In this document: positions 33,887 to 41,931 of the stretch, piece by piece | Layout of the letters: every line of letters begins with the position of its first letter | How positions within the stretch are numbered: position 1 is the stretch's first letter | NCBI RefSeq assembly: GCF_034377145.1 | Contig: NZ_CP139712.1 | Coordinates: 1 to 64,000, forward strand | Reading direction: 5' to 3' | From: Sulfitobacter sp. OXR-159 | Lineage (GTDB): Bacteria > Pseudomonadota > Alphaproteobacteria > Rhodobacterales > Rhodobacteraceae | Length of the DNA: 64,000 nt | Position numbers and translations under genes: made by a program | Notes under the pieces: model-generated | What the model was told of the DNA's origin: nothing | What the model saw: only the letters and a program-made list of their open reading frames with translations | Databases searched by the model: none

Positions 33887-34078
33887 CTTCTTTTAGGGGA
33901 AGATCAACGCTTCTTCTTGCCCGGAGCAATGCTAGCTGGCGCGCTGATCCTTTCGGCCACATCTGTGCTCTCGAAGGCCTTGTTCGGCGCTGTCCTGCCC
34001 ATTGGCAATGTCACGGCATTGGTGGGCGCTCCCTTCTTTGCCGCTCTTATTCTGACCAAGGGGCGCAAAGCATGGTGA
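33887..34078 (+). pseudogene. C-terminal fragment of a FecCD-type siderophore ABC permease
   Basis: A frame ending at 34078 reads LLLGEDQRFFLPGAMLAGAL, then GAVLPIGNVTALVGAPFFAALIL. That is the usual last two membrane segments of FecCD permeases (LPVGIVTALIGAPFF). The N-terminal two thirds are missing. It is fused directly to the truncated PIN frame. Confidence 0.75.
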
Positions 34079-34735
34079 CGCTGCAACTTGAAAACCTCGT
34101 TGCGCGCTATGGTCGGCATGAGGTCCTCAGCAAGGCAACAACACCGCCAATTCGAGGAGGCAGTGACGGCTCTTGTGAGGGCAAATGCGGCTGGTAAGTC
34201 CACGCTGTTTCGGCGCATCGCAGGACAGATGCGGGGGGCAGGGACTGTGCGCTTCAGCGATGCAGCCACGGAGGACTTGCGCTACATGCCGCAGGATACG
34301 GGGATGAATGCAGCGCTGACGGTCTACGAATCCATCATACTCGCGCTGAAGCGCGGTGGGAGCGGTTGACGCCTTTCTACTTCCGAGCTAACGGCCGTGA
34401 ACGACGTATTGGCCAGATTGGGCATCACCGCTCTTGCTGAGCGGCAATTGCCGGAACTGTCAGGCGGGCAACGTGAGGTCGTATCGATCGCACAGTCGCT
34501 GGTGACGCGGCCGCGGGTTGTCCTCATGGACGAGCCCACCTCCGCGCTCGACCTTTGCCTCCAATACGAGGTATCGGAGGCTTTGCAATCCTATGCTGCT
34601 GAAAGCGGAGCTGTGATGATCCTCGCTTGGCATGACCTAAATCAGGTGAATACAGAATGCTCGGTCATCATTTTACCTCATAATGATCTCAAGCTGGCGG
34701 AAATTGCTGTTGAGCGGTTTCTCCGCGTTCCAGTG
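34072..34735 (+). pseudogene. Decayed FecE-type siderophore ABC transporter ATPase
   Basis: The reading frame changes at least twice: an N-terminal piece (LQLENLVARYG, 34072-34130 region), a second piece with NAAGKSTLFRRIAGQ (Walker A) and YMPQD (Q-loop) ending at 34369, and a third from 34397 with LSGGQREVVSIAQSL (signature) and VVLMDEPTSALD (Walker B). All parts are in order, so a single ATPase gene has decayed through frameshifts. With the FecCD fragment it marks a lost ferric-siderophore importer. Confidence 0.8.
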
Positions 34736-35134
34736 TCATGCCCGCAGTTTGCTGTGAAATCGGCCAACTACAGCAGCTAGGTCTCTTTTCGATCCACCCG
34801 GATCAACAACAATGGTTCCGGAATGGACCAACAGAAGCACGCCGCGAATGGCGAGTTCTGTCAAGAACCAGTTCACGTCACGTTCTGACAATCCCAAGCA
34901 TTCTGGTGCCGTCACAACGACCTTATCCCCTTGATTTAGCGACAGCAGCAGTTGCTCTCGTTGGATGAGATGCTTTCGAGGACGCGTAGTTTGCCCTTCA
35001 AACTGGTCACACCAAACCTGTTCAATTACCCCATGCAGCGAAATTTCTTGTCGCTGCCGTTTGGCGGACGGCCTACCTTGGGCGGAAAGGATATATCCCC
35101 ACGTAGCGCCGGATTTCGAAAACTTTGGGTCCAT
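34736..35134 (-). CDS. Serine-recombinase-like small protein
   Basis: The 132-aa protein resembles the N-terminal catalytic domain of resolvase/invertase proteins (TWGYILSAQGRPSAKRQRQE, RPRKHLIQREQLLLSLNQGD, VVVTAPECLGLSERDVNWFL). The usual YxRVSxxxQ motif is altered (GYILSAQGRPSAKRQ), and the C-terminal DNA-binding domain is absent. It could be an inactive or specialised homologue, or a fragment of a larger recombinase. It overlaps the end of the decayed ATPase gene. Confidence 0.5.
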   Translation of the reverse strand: MDPKFSKSGATWGYILSAQGRPSAKRQRQEISLHGVIEQVWCDQFEGQTTRPRKHLIQREQLLLSLNQGDKVVVTAPECLGLSERDVNWFLTELAIRGVLLLVHSGTIVVDPGGSKRDLAAVVGRFHSKLRA

Positions 35135-35447
35135 TTAAGGTCTTCCTCCTCTTAATCGTTCTTAGAAGCGGGAGGACTAGATCACGATCCAGCTTGCCGA
35201 TTGATTGCCTCCGGCTAGGCTCACCCCTCTCCGCGGAACCATCTTCTTATCTGACCTAGTAGGCCAGATTCACAGAGCCAAACGCGACTATGCGCCGGCT
35301 TCGAACCTCGTGAGATTGAGGTCTCGGCCCTAGCTTGCTTGTCTCTTGCAGACGCTACTGAAGCAGGACGTGCATCCGTTTCAGATCGCTTTCGCTCAGC
35401 TTGCCTTCGCCGACAAGGGCAATCATCTCGTCATGATCAGCCAGTGT
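35135..35447. other. Intergenic region with no supported gene
   Basis: This stretch of about 310 bp separates the recombinase-like gene from the CDF remnant. A 34-codon minus-strand frame (start near 35459, beginning MLTKTLADHDEMIALVGEGK) overlaps its right end and might be a small gene or remnant. Nothing else is recognisable. Confidence 0.4.
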
Positions 35448-36020
35448 CTTGGTTAACATGGTTTTTCTCGTCTTCTTCCGGCCTGCCGTGACCGTAAAGG
35501 TCGGCGTTCTCATGGGCTCGGTCTTCGTGCTCAAATTCCAAACTCGAATGACCGATGCTAAAATCGTCCTTCAGCCGGTCCTTGATTGCCGTCTTGATAT
35601 TTTCGATTTAACGCCAGCCGTCCGCTGTCAGCACGATGTGGCAGTCCAAAGCCGCCTTGTGCTCCTGCATCTGCCACAGATGGGCGGGTCGATCATGCGC
35701 ATGCCACCCTCGTAGATCAGGTAGAAGCCGAGCAGGATAAGGGTCGTGTAGTTGATGAGCGCTGCGACAATTTCTATCCGCCCATAGCCGAAGGTCATGC
35801 GCGCGTCCGCAGGCCGCCGCGCGATTTTCCGAGCGGCAAAGGTGATCACCAACGATGCCATATCCGAGAAATTGTGCAGAGCATCCGCGATCAGTGCGAG
35901 GCTGCCGGATAGGATGCCGCCGACAATCTGCGCGACGGTCAGAAGACCGTTGGCCCAGATGGAGATGGAGACTCGACGGTCGCCGGACTCGAGGTCGATA
36001 TGGGCGTGATCGTGGGCCAT
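35448..36020 (-). pseudogene. Broken cation diffusion facilitator (CzcD/DmeF-like)
   Basis: The first 100 codons encode the N-terminus of a CDF metal exporter: the His-rich MAHDHAHID, then GSLALIADALHNFSDMASL and RMTFGYGRIEIVAALIN with the HxxxD/DxxxD-type metal site. After RMIDPPI the frame shifts and an internal part is missing. A C-terminal remnant (HKAALDCHIVLTADGWR, stop, then DRLKDDFSIGHSSLEFEHED) continues in another frame. The gene was therefore disabled by an internal deletion plus a stop codon. Confidence 0.82.
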
Positions 36021-36153
36021 CAGGCAACTTCCTATCTGTTCGGCAGATCAAAACGCGGTCAAGCGCCGCGTTTTGACTTCCTTTCAACATGTGCAGCCAG
36101 ACCGGACTTATTCGCAACAGGTTCGGTCACTCGGGATCCCATGTGCCATTGGG

Positions 36154-36588
36154 TCAGCAGCAGCCAGAACTCTTCTCTGGCTGCGACACTTCCTGTACCA
36201 ATTCGGCTGTTTCCGCGCCGTCGGCTTCCCGTGCCACGTCCGCTTGAGCCACGATCCCACAGCATTTGCCGCTTTCGTCTGTAACCACGCTGCGGCGCAC
36301 CTGTTTTTCTTCCATCTTGCTGCAACAGCTTTTAACGTCCTCATCAGGTGAGACTGTCAGGAGGTCATCCGACATGACGTCAGAAACCGGCGTGTCGGCT
36401 GCCTTTCCCTCTGCGACGGCACCACAGCAGATGTCGCGGTCCGTAATGATGCCGACCGGCTCACCGGCGTCATTGATCACGGGAATCGCGCCGACCGACT
36501 TTTCATCCATCAGCTTTGCGGCCTCCTGAATCGTAGTGTCGGTACTACAACATGTTGGATTGCTGGTCATGATTTCGTGAACTTGCAT
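36154..36588 (-). CDS. CBS-domain pair protein
   Basis: The 144-aa protein consists of two CBS repeats (HEIMTSNPTCCSTDTTIQEA, GAIPVINDAGEPVGIITDRD, then VSDVMSDDLLTVSPDEDV and RRSVVTDESGKCCGIVAQAD), a fold that usually binds adenosyl ligands. It is unusually rich in cysteine pairs (CC at several places and a C-terminal SSGCC), so metal binding is possible. The ATG at 36588 follows AAGGAG and is preferred to the longer frame. Confidence 0.85.
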   Translation of the reverse strand: MQVHEIMTSNPTCCSTDTTIQEAAKLMDEKSVGAIPVINDAGEPVGIITDRDICCGAVAEGKAADTPVSDVMSDDLLTVSPDEDVKSCCSKMEEKQVRRSVVTDESGKCCGIVAQADVAREADGAETAELVQEVSQPEKSSGCC

Positions 36589-36708
36589 GATCTTACTCCT
36601 TGTTTTGGTTACTAGGGTGGAAACCGAAAGACGGGTGTTCAAGTTCCTTTCAGCGCGCTGAGTGGCGAGTTTTCGCGCGAGCCGTGCAGCAGCCACAATT
36701 TGGATAAT

Positions 36709-36768
36709 TCAGTACTTGGAGCGCTGGTTTCTCTTCGGTCCAGGTCGGAAAAGGTCGGCAAGGGACAT
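36709..36768 (-). CDS. 19-codon ORF with strong ribosome site, or gene remnant
   Basis: A GAGGAG site precedes an ATG at 36768, opening MSLADLFRPGPKRNQRSKY and a stop. The frame continues in phase after the stop toward the CBS gene (IVAAARLARKLATQ), which suggests the start of a longer gene ended by a nonsense mutation. A MerR-type operator lies just upstream at 36801-36830. Confidence 0.3.
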   Translation of the reverse strand: MSLADLFRPGPKRNQRSKY

Positions 36769-36800
36769 CAGGTATCTCCTCGAATCGCTTCCAAGGAAAT

Positions 36801-36830
36801 GTAGTTACTACAGTTACTGTAGCTTCAAGC
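36801..36830 (-). promoter_or_regulatory. MerR-type operator/promoter, CTACAGTA class
   Basis: On the minus strand, a -35-like TTGAAG is followed by the dyad CTACAGTAACTGTAG, the long-spacer layout of MerR-family activated promoters. It would drive the 19-codon frame and the CBS-domain gene. The same core occurs at 37862-37886. Confidence 0.65.
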
Positions 36831-37067
36831 CACAAGTCTGTCCGGGTAGACGCGGTTGGAAACCTTCCCGAACAAATCGTTAACCTAGCTGCCCCTAGTC
36901 AGGACCCCACTACAGCTCGGCTTCGTTCCGAGGATGGGTGTTACTGGCATGAGCACAGCGGTCCAGCAAAAACGACACTGGTGCCGCTCTGCTCAATAGG
37001 TGGCAACCCGATCTGCACTACGCGTTCGGCGTGAGATATTGACCAGTGCAAACTGGGTGGGCGTAGA
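36831..37067. other. Intergenic region with no supported gene
   Basis: Between the MerR-type operator at 36801-36830 and the end of the L,D-transpeptidase gene I see no gene or clear signal. Confidence 0.4.
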
Positions 37068-37736
37068 TCACGTTCGCGGGGTCACGCTTTCTTCTGCCGA
37101 ATACAGGAACGCCGTCGAACCAGTTTTGACGTTCGGGTATAGATGGTTGATATGTGCCATGACCATGCGGACACACCCCGAACTCGCGCGCCCGCCGATG
37201 CTTCTTGGTTCGGGCGTCCCGTGAATGCGTAGATAGGTGTCTCGGTTGCCTTCAAAAAGGTAAAGCGCCCGCGAACCAAGAGGGTTTTCTGGGCCAGGGT
37301 CAACACCGTCGGCAACCGGGCCATAGAGCTCGGGATCGCGTGCGATCATGTTTTGGGTCGGCGTCCAGTTTGGCCATTCCACTTTTCGCTGGATCGTATA
37401 CGTGCCGGGCTCGTACAGGTTACCACGGGCGATCGCCACACCGTAACGCATCGCAGTTCCCCCTTCTTCGATGTGATAGATGTAGCGCGCTACGGCATCG
37501 ACGTGGACGTCTCCCGGAACAAGCCCGTCCTTAGCGTCCACCCGCTGGGGCAAAAAGCGCGGGTGCAGGCCCCACGGGTTTGACGTAGTTGGATCAAAAG
37601 CGGGAGGTGTGACCTGCGCGTCCCAGGCGGCCTTCTCCTCCTTGGTGGGCCGGGTGGCTGCCAGTAGCGGGCCAGCGATTGGAGTAGAAAACAGCGCACC
37701 GCTGGTCTGGAGAAAATGTCGTCTTGTCAGCATCAT
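37068..37736 (-). CDS. Tat-exported L,D-transpeptidase (YkuD domain), copy 1
   Basis: The 222-aa protein starts with a twin-arginine signal (TRRHFLQTSGALF) and has a YkuD domain ending in the active-site pattern YLRIHGTPEPRSIGGRASSGC, with the catalytic Cys followed by VRM. Such enzymes make 3-3 cross-links in peptidoglycan or attach proteins to it, in the periplasm. It lies in the metal region behind a MerR-type operator (37862-37886). Two relatives occur at 54823 and 55524. Confidence 0.88.
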   Translation of the reverse strand: MMLTRRHFLQTSGALFSTPIAGPLLAATRPTKEEKAAWDAQVTPPAFDPTTSNPWGLHPRFLPQRVDAKDGLVPGDVHVDAVARYIYHIEEGGTAMRYGVAIARGNLYEPGTYTIQRKVEWPNWTPTQNMIARDPELYGPVADGVDPGPENPLGSRALYLFEGNRDTYLRIHGTPEPRSIGGRASSGCVRMVMAHINHLYPNVKTGSTAFLYSAEESVTPRT

Positions 37737-38138
37737 TCTTACTCCTTCAACGTTAGGTAGGCAAACTAAGCTTAAACAAGGCCACTCTGCCGTTCAGTAA
37801 GGAAAGCCTGAAGCAGTATGGCCTGTTTGACTCGAATGCCGTTCTTCGTCTGCGGCCCTAACTCCTAAAGCTACTGTAGGTTCAAGAGAAATATTGAGGT
37901 CGAACCGGGGCTTTCGTGTTCTTACTTAGACAAGAACAGACCAGTCCGCCAGCAATTCGGTCGTGGCCCGTCACCGCAGGACTATCCGGTATTCTGGGTG
38001 CGGGGCCGATGTTCGCCATTGGTTGAAAAAACCTTCGCGGTAACATCTCGACTGTGTCTCACGTCGAAAGAACTACATCTAAAGAACGACCAAACCGGAG
38101 CGATGTAACGACCTGGCCGAAGGCCACGACATCTTGAA
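37737..38138. other. Intergenic region containing the operator for the L,D-transpeptidase gene
   Basis: This 402-bp gap lies upstream of the L,D-transpeptidase and downstream of the ArsR-type gene. The only recognisable element is the MerR-type dyad at 37862-37886. No gene is supported. Confidence 0.5.
37862..37886 (-). promoter_or_regulatory. MerR-type operator/promoter upstream of L,D-transpeptidase copy 1
   Basis: On the minus strand, TTGAAC is followed by the dyad CCTACAGTAGCTTTAGG and a -10-like TAGGGC at about 19-bp spacing, the layout of MerR-family targets. Transcription from it would reach the L,D-transpeptidase gene about 125 bp away. It resembles the operator at 36801 more than the CueR-type sites of the copper genes. 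Confidence 0.65.
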
Positions 38139-38483
38139 TCACGTCTCGCGATAGTTGTCACAAGCCTCAACCCCTTCTGCGACGACATCAAGAAGAGCAT
38201 CTACATCGCTCAATAGCGTTGTGATACGTGAATTGCTGATACGGTAGCGAACAAACCGTCCATCTCGATCGCTGGCGACAAGCCCGCACTCCAGCAGGCA
38301 TCGCAAATGATTGGAGATATTGGGCTGCGTTAGTCCCGTGTGCGCGACGAGCTCCTGAACGACGAACGGACTTTTTGCCAAGGCGTCCAGAATCGTCAAA
38401 CGACTGGTATCTGCGAAGCCGCGAAGCAATTTCGCGCGCTGTTCAATAGTGGTGGTCTTGTCTTCCATAACGATTTGCGCCAT
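38139..38483 (-). CDS. ArsR/SmtB-family metal sensor, CmtR-like
   Basis: The 114-aa winged-helix repressor has the ArsR core (LLRGFADTSRLTILDALA, GLTQPNISNHLRCLLECGLV). Two cysteines spaced CxxxC in the recognition helix (LRCLLEC) plus a C-terminal Cys (EACDNY) match the cadmium/lead site of CmtR-type sensors. It is divergent from the HMA-CDF operon, with a palindrome between them, so it probably represses that operon and itself. The ATG at 38483 is preferred to the longer frame. Confidence 0.88.
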   Translation of the reverse strand: MAQIVMEDKTTTIEQRAKLLRGFADTSRLTILDALAKSPFVVQELVAHTGLTQPNISNHLRCLLECGLVASDRDGRFVRYRISNSRITTLLSDVDALLDVVAEGVEACDNYRET

Positions 38484-38501
38484 ATCATTTCTCGCTGATA
38501 T

Positions 38502-38515
38502 ATAGAATCTTCTAT
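38502..38515. promoter_or_regulatory. Probable operator of the CmtR-like repressor
   Basis: ATAGAA-TC-TTCTAT is a perfect inverted repeat in the 57 bp between the divergent ArsR-type and HMA-CDF genes. Its position fits repression of both promoters. Confidence 0.65.
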
Positions 38516-38540
38516 CCACTTTAGCAGGAAAGCCGCGATC

Positions 38541-39389
38541 ATGGCCAACACAGACAACGAGATAGCAGATGCGCCATTGTTTCGATACCGGGTTTCCGGC
38601 ATGGATTGCGCGAAGGATGCTGCACAGATCGAGCGGGCGGCACAGTCGGCCGGGGTAGCGCCCGGCGATGTGAAAGTGTCGGCCGCAACCCACATCATGA
38701 CACTGGCTGCACCCGAAGGGCGCCTGCCGGACATCGAAAAGGCCGTTGCGGTGACCGGCTACGGCTTCGACCGGATCGAGGGCGATGGAGACATTCCGCC
38801 GAATCCCGCCCATCAGGACCCGGCCTACCGACGCGCGCTCTGGATCGTCGTGATCCTGAACGTGGGCTACGGTGTCGTTGAAATGATCGGCGGGTTCATC
38901 GCCGGGTCACAGGCCGTGAAGGCCGATGCGCTCGATTTCATCGGCGACGGCGCGATCACCTTCCTTGGCCTGCTGGCCATCGGCTGGAGCCTCGCCTGGC
39001 GGGCACGGTCGGCCTTGATCCAGGGCATCTTCCTCGGGCTCCTCGGTCTCGGCGTCCTCGGCACGACCATCGTCCGGGTCTTCGAACGGACGACGCCGGA
39101 TGCGGGTCTCATGGGCCTGCTTGGCATGATTGCCCTTGTCGTCAACGTCATCTCCGTTCTGCCGCTGCTGCCGTTCCGCAAGGGCGACGCGAACATGCGG
39201 GCCGTCTGGCTTTTCTCTCGCAACGACGCCATCGGCAATGCGGCGGTTGTCGTTGCCGCCGGTCTTGTGGCCTGGCTGGGCAGCGCGTGGCCCGACCTTA
39301 TCGTTGCCTTCGGTATCGCCGGGCTATTCCTGCACTCGTCCTGGGCGATCATTCGCGATGCGCGGGCCGATCTGAAGACGACTGCATGA
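38541..39389 (+). CDS. HMA-CDF fusion cation transporter
   Basis: The 282-aa protein has an N-terminal heavy-metal-associated domain (about 14-80) and a CDF-type membrane domain with about six spans (VKADALDFIGDGAITFLGL carries the metal-site Asp residues). The HMA loop is GMDCAKDA, so only the first Cys of the normal CxxC remains. It should export a divalent metal such as Cd, Pb or Zn across the inner membrane. It is controlled by the CmtR-like repressor. The lspA gene starts within its stop codon (ATGA). Confidence 0.86.
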   Translation: MANTDNEIADAPLFRYRVSGMDCAKDAAQIERAAQSAGVAPGDVKVSAATHIMTLAAPEGRLPDIEKAVAVTGYGFDRIEGDGDIPPNPAHQDPAYRRALWIVVILNVGYGVVEMIGGFIAGSQAVKADALDFIGDGAITFLGLLAIGWSLAWRARSALIQGIFLGLLGLGVLGTTIVRVFERTTPDAGLMGLLGMIALVVNVISVLPLLPFRKGDANMRAVWLFSRNDAIGNAAVVVAAGLVAWLGSAWPDLIVAFGIAGLFLHSSWAIIRDARADLKTTA

Positions 39390-39886
39390 ACAGCCGCGTT
39401 CTAGGCGGAGTTTGCGCCATCTCGGCGTTCGCCCTCGATCAGGGCACCAAGGCGCTTGCCCTGAACACACCTGCGCTTGAGGGCGGCGTCGAGGTTCTAC
39501 CCTTTCTCAATCTCGTGCGGGTTCTGAACGATGGAGTCAGCTTCGGTATGCTGGGCGGGATCGTGCCTTGGTGGGGTCTCATCGCGCTTGCTGGCGTGAT
39601 CGTGTTATGGCTGCTGATCTGGTTGTGGCGCGCGCCGGACAGGCTGACGGCTGCCGCTCTCGGTCTGATCATCGGCGGCGCACTCGGCAATGTCCTCGAC
39701 CGGCTGCGTTATCAGGCCGTCCCAGACTTTCTGGATTTCCATTACGGAACATACCACTGGCCGTCCTTCAATCTTGCGGATGTGGCGATTTTCTGCGGCG
39801 CGGCCCTACTGTTCTGGGACAGCTTCCGCTCTGCGACGGACAAGCCTGGTCAGGGTCAACGCAAGGAAAACACAACGGGGGTGTAA
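39386..39886 (+). CDS. lspA: Signal peptidase II (LspA), accessory copy
   Basis: The 166-aa membrane peptidase has the LspA motifs NDGVSFGML, GGALGNVLDR and FNLADVAI with the two catalytic Asp residues, and four spans. LspA copies fused or linked to lead/cadmium exporters are known (pbrABC-type operons), so this is probably the metal-operon copy rather than the housekeeping one. It is translationally coupled to the HMA-CDF gene. Confidence 0.9.
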   Translation: MNSRVLGGVCAISAFALDQGTKALALNTPALEGGVEVLPFLNLVRVLNDGVSFGMLGGIVPWWGLIALAGVIVLWLLIWLWRAPDRLTAAALGLIIGGALGNVLDRLRYQAVPDFLDFHYGTYHWPSFNLADVAIFCGAALLFWDSFRSATDKPGQGQRKENTTGV

Positions 39887-39889
39887 CCC

Positions 39890-41137
39890 ATGTTCGGCAT
39901 ACCATCTGCGAAAGGCTTTGACAGCACACTTGCCCTGCTGCGCAACCCATATGGGTTCATTTCGGAGACCTGCCGCGCACTCGACACAGACCTGTTCGAA
40001 ACCCGCATCCTCCTTCAAGAGACGATCTGCATGACCGGCGCGGCGACGGCAGAAGCCTTCTATCGGGAAGACCGGCTGATCCGCGCAGGCTCGATGCCAG
40101 GCCGCATACAGAAGTCCCTGCTGGGAGAAGGCGGCGTTCAGGGATTGGACGGCGCTGCCCACCAGCACCGCAAGAAGATGTTCATGTCACTCATGGGGAC
40201 CGAGCGGATCGCCGCGCTTGAGGGCACGTCGCTTCACATGTTGGACAACTATGCGCCGGACTGGGAGGCGAGGAACGAGGTCGTCCTCTATGACGAAGTG
40301 CGCGAAATGCTCACAAGAGCTGCCTGCGCCTGGGCCGGGGTGCCGCTTAATGAAGCTGAGGTGGCGACCCGAACGGCGCAGCTTACAGCGCTTTTTCAGG
40401 ACGCCGGGGCCCTTGGCCCCAAACACTGGCGCGCGCGTCTGGCGCGCCACCGCCTGGAAAAATGGGCAGCACGGCTAATCCAACAGGTCCGCGATGGTGA
40501 GCTTCAGCCGACGCAGGAAAGTGCCCTTCATATCATCGCGACATGGCGCGATCTCGATGGGGAGTTGTTGACCCCCAGGGTGGCCGCCGTAGAGCTGTTG
40601 AATGTCCTGCGCCCGACCGTCGCGGTATCCGTGTTCATAGTTCAGGCGGCGCATGCTTTACATCGGCATCCCGAGTGGCGGCAAAAGCTGAAGGACGACG
40701 AGGGACAGCTCGAACCTTTCGTGCAAGAGGTCCGCCGTCTGTATCCGTTCTTTCCCGCGGTTGCGGCACGGGTGAAGAGCGATTTCGAGTGGCGCGGACA
40801 TCGCTTTCCCAAAGGGTACAGGGTTCTGCTCGACCTCTACGGCACGAATACCGACGCTCGTTCGTGGGACGCGCCGCAAGAGTTCCGGCCCGAGCGGTTT
40901 CACGATCGGGAGGTCACTCCCTACGAGTTCATTCCGCAGGGCGGTGGCGATCACCACAGGAACCACCGTTGTCCGGGCGAGTGGATCGCGATCAGCCAGA
41001 TGAAGGCGTTTTGCAGTTTCTTCGTGAACGCCATCGACTACGAAGTGCCGGATCAGGATCTGGATCTGGAAACCGGAGAACTGCCGCCCATGCCCAAATC
41101 TCGGTTCATCATGCGTAACGTCAGGCCTCGGCAGTAG
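39890..41137 (+). CDS. Cytochrome P450, CYP152-type fatty-acid peroxygenase
   Basis: The 415-aa P450 has the CYP152 heme-binding pattern PQGGGDHHRNHRCPGEW with the Cys ligand, and the ExxR-type EVRRLYPFFP. The I-helix region (LNVLRPTVAVS) contains Arg-Pro in place of the acid-alcohol pair, as in peroxygenases that use hydrogen peroxide and a fatty-acid carboxylate. It begins 3 bp after lspA and so belongs to the metal operon, which is unexpected. It could act on oxidised or released fatty acids under metal stress. Confidence 0.87.
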   Translation: MFGIPSAKGFDSTLALLRNPYGFISETCRALDTDLFETRILLQETICMTGAATAEAFYREDRLIRAGSMPGRIQKSLLGEGGVQGLDGAAHQHRKKMFMSLMGTERIAALEGTSLHMLDNYAPDWEARNEVVLYDEVREMLTRAACAWAGVPLNEAEVATRTAQLTALFQDAGALGPKHWRARLARHRLEKWAARLIQQVRDGELQPTQESALHIIATWRDLDGELLTPRVAAVELLNVLRPTVAVSVFIVQAAHALHRHPEWRQKLKDDEGQLEPFVQEVRRLYPFFPAVAARVKSDFEWRGHRFPKGYRVLLDLYGTNTDARSWDAPQEFRPERFHDREVTPYEFIPQGGGDHHRNHRCPGEWIAISQMKAFCSFFVNAIDYEVPDQDLDLETGELPPMPKSRFIMRNVRPRQ

Positions 41138-41780
41138 CTTCGCCCTCGTCCGGATCGACCGACCGCGCATCCTTCGTGGCCTCGAACGCCTCCCATGCAA
41201 CGTAGGGCACGATCAGAAGCGCCGCCACCGGGTCGGCCCACCACCAGCCCATCCATTGCGTCAGACCGATCCCGGCCAACACCACGATCGTCTGATACTG
41301 GCAGATCATGGTGTCCTTGGCATCGTACTTCAGGGCGGGCGCATCGAGCCGCTTGCCGTAGCGATACTTGCCCCAGGCGAGGAACGGGTTGGCCACGAGC
41401 GAAGCACCCAGAATCGCGATACCCCACCAGTTGAAGCCCGGCGCCTTCTGCGAAATGAAGGCGGAGACCGCCTCGTAGAGGATCGCCGCGACGACGATCC
41501 AGAAGGCACAGGCAACCACGTAGAGCGCGACCTTCTTGCGGTGCAGGACCGTGCGCTTGTCGGCACCGTCCACCTCACTCTTCAAGCGCCAGATCAGAGT
41601 CGCAGCCGAGGTGGCCTCGACCGTACTGTCGAGGCCCCAACTCACCAGCGCTGCGCTGCCGGTCAGAAGTCCCACGGTGACGGATACGACGACCTCGATG
41701 ATGTTGTAGACGAGGCTGGCGATCTCGACCCGGATGCCGCGCGTCAGATTGGCCTGCCGGTTATCTTGATGACTGCTCAT
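41121..41780 (-). CDS. CDF-family cation transporter
   Basis: The 219-aa membrane protein has CDF features (GLLTGSAALVSWGLDSTVEA, DAKDTMICQYQT, WADPVAALLIVPYVAWEA) and five to six spans. It lacks the usual cytoplasmic C-terminal domain, which is normal for this short subtype. It is convergent with the P450 gene and overlaps its 3' end by 17 bases. The substrate is unknown; a divalent metal is likely. Confidence 0.83.
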   Translation of the reverse strand: MSSHQDNRQANLTRGIRVEIASLVYNIIEVVVSVTVGLLTGSAALVSWGLDSTVEATSAATLIWRLKSEVDGADKRTVLHRKKVALYVVACAFWIVVAAILYEAVSAFISQKAPGFNWWGIAILGASLVANPFLAWGKYRYGKRLDAPALKYDAKDTMICQYQTIVVLAGIGLTQWMGWWWADPVAALLIVPYVAWEAFEATKDARSVDPDEGEATAEA

Positions 41781-41931
41781 AACATCTCATCACCGCAAAA
41801 TTTTCGGCGAAAGTTCGAGGCGAGAATTGGCTACCTTGCCATCAGTTGCGCCACGGATCGAAAGCCGAGATTGTCCTGTTTCCAAGCTTCCTCAGTAGAG
41901 GCGAGCTTGTCCCTCATACATGAAAACCAAG

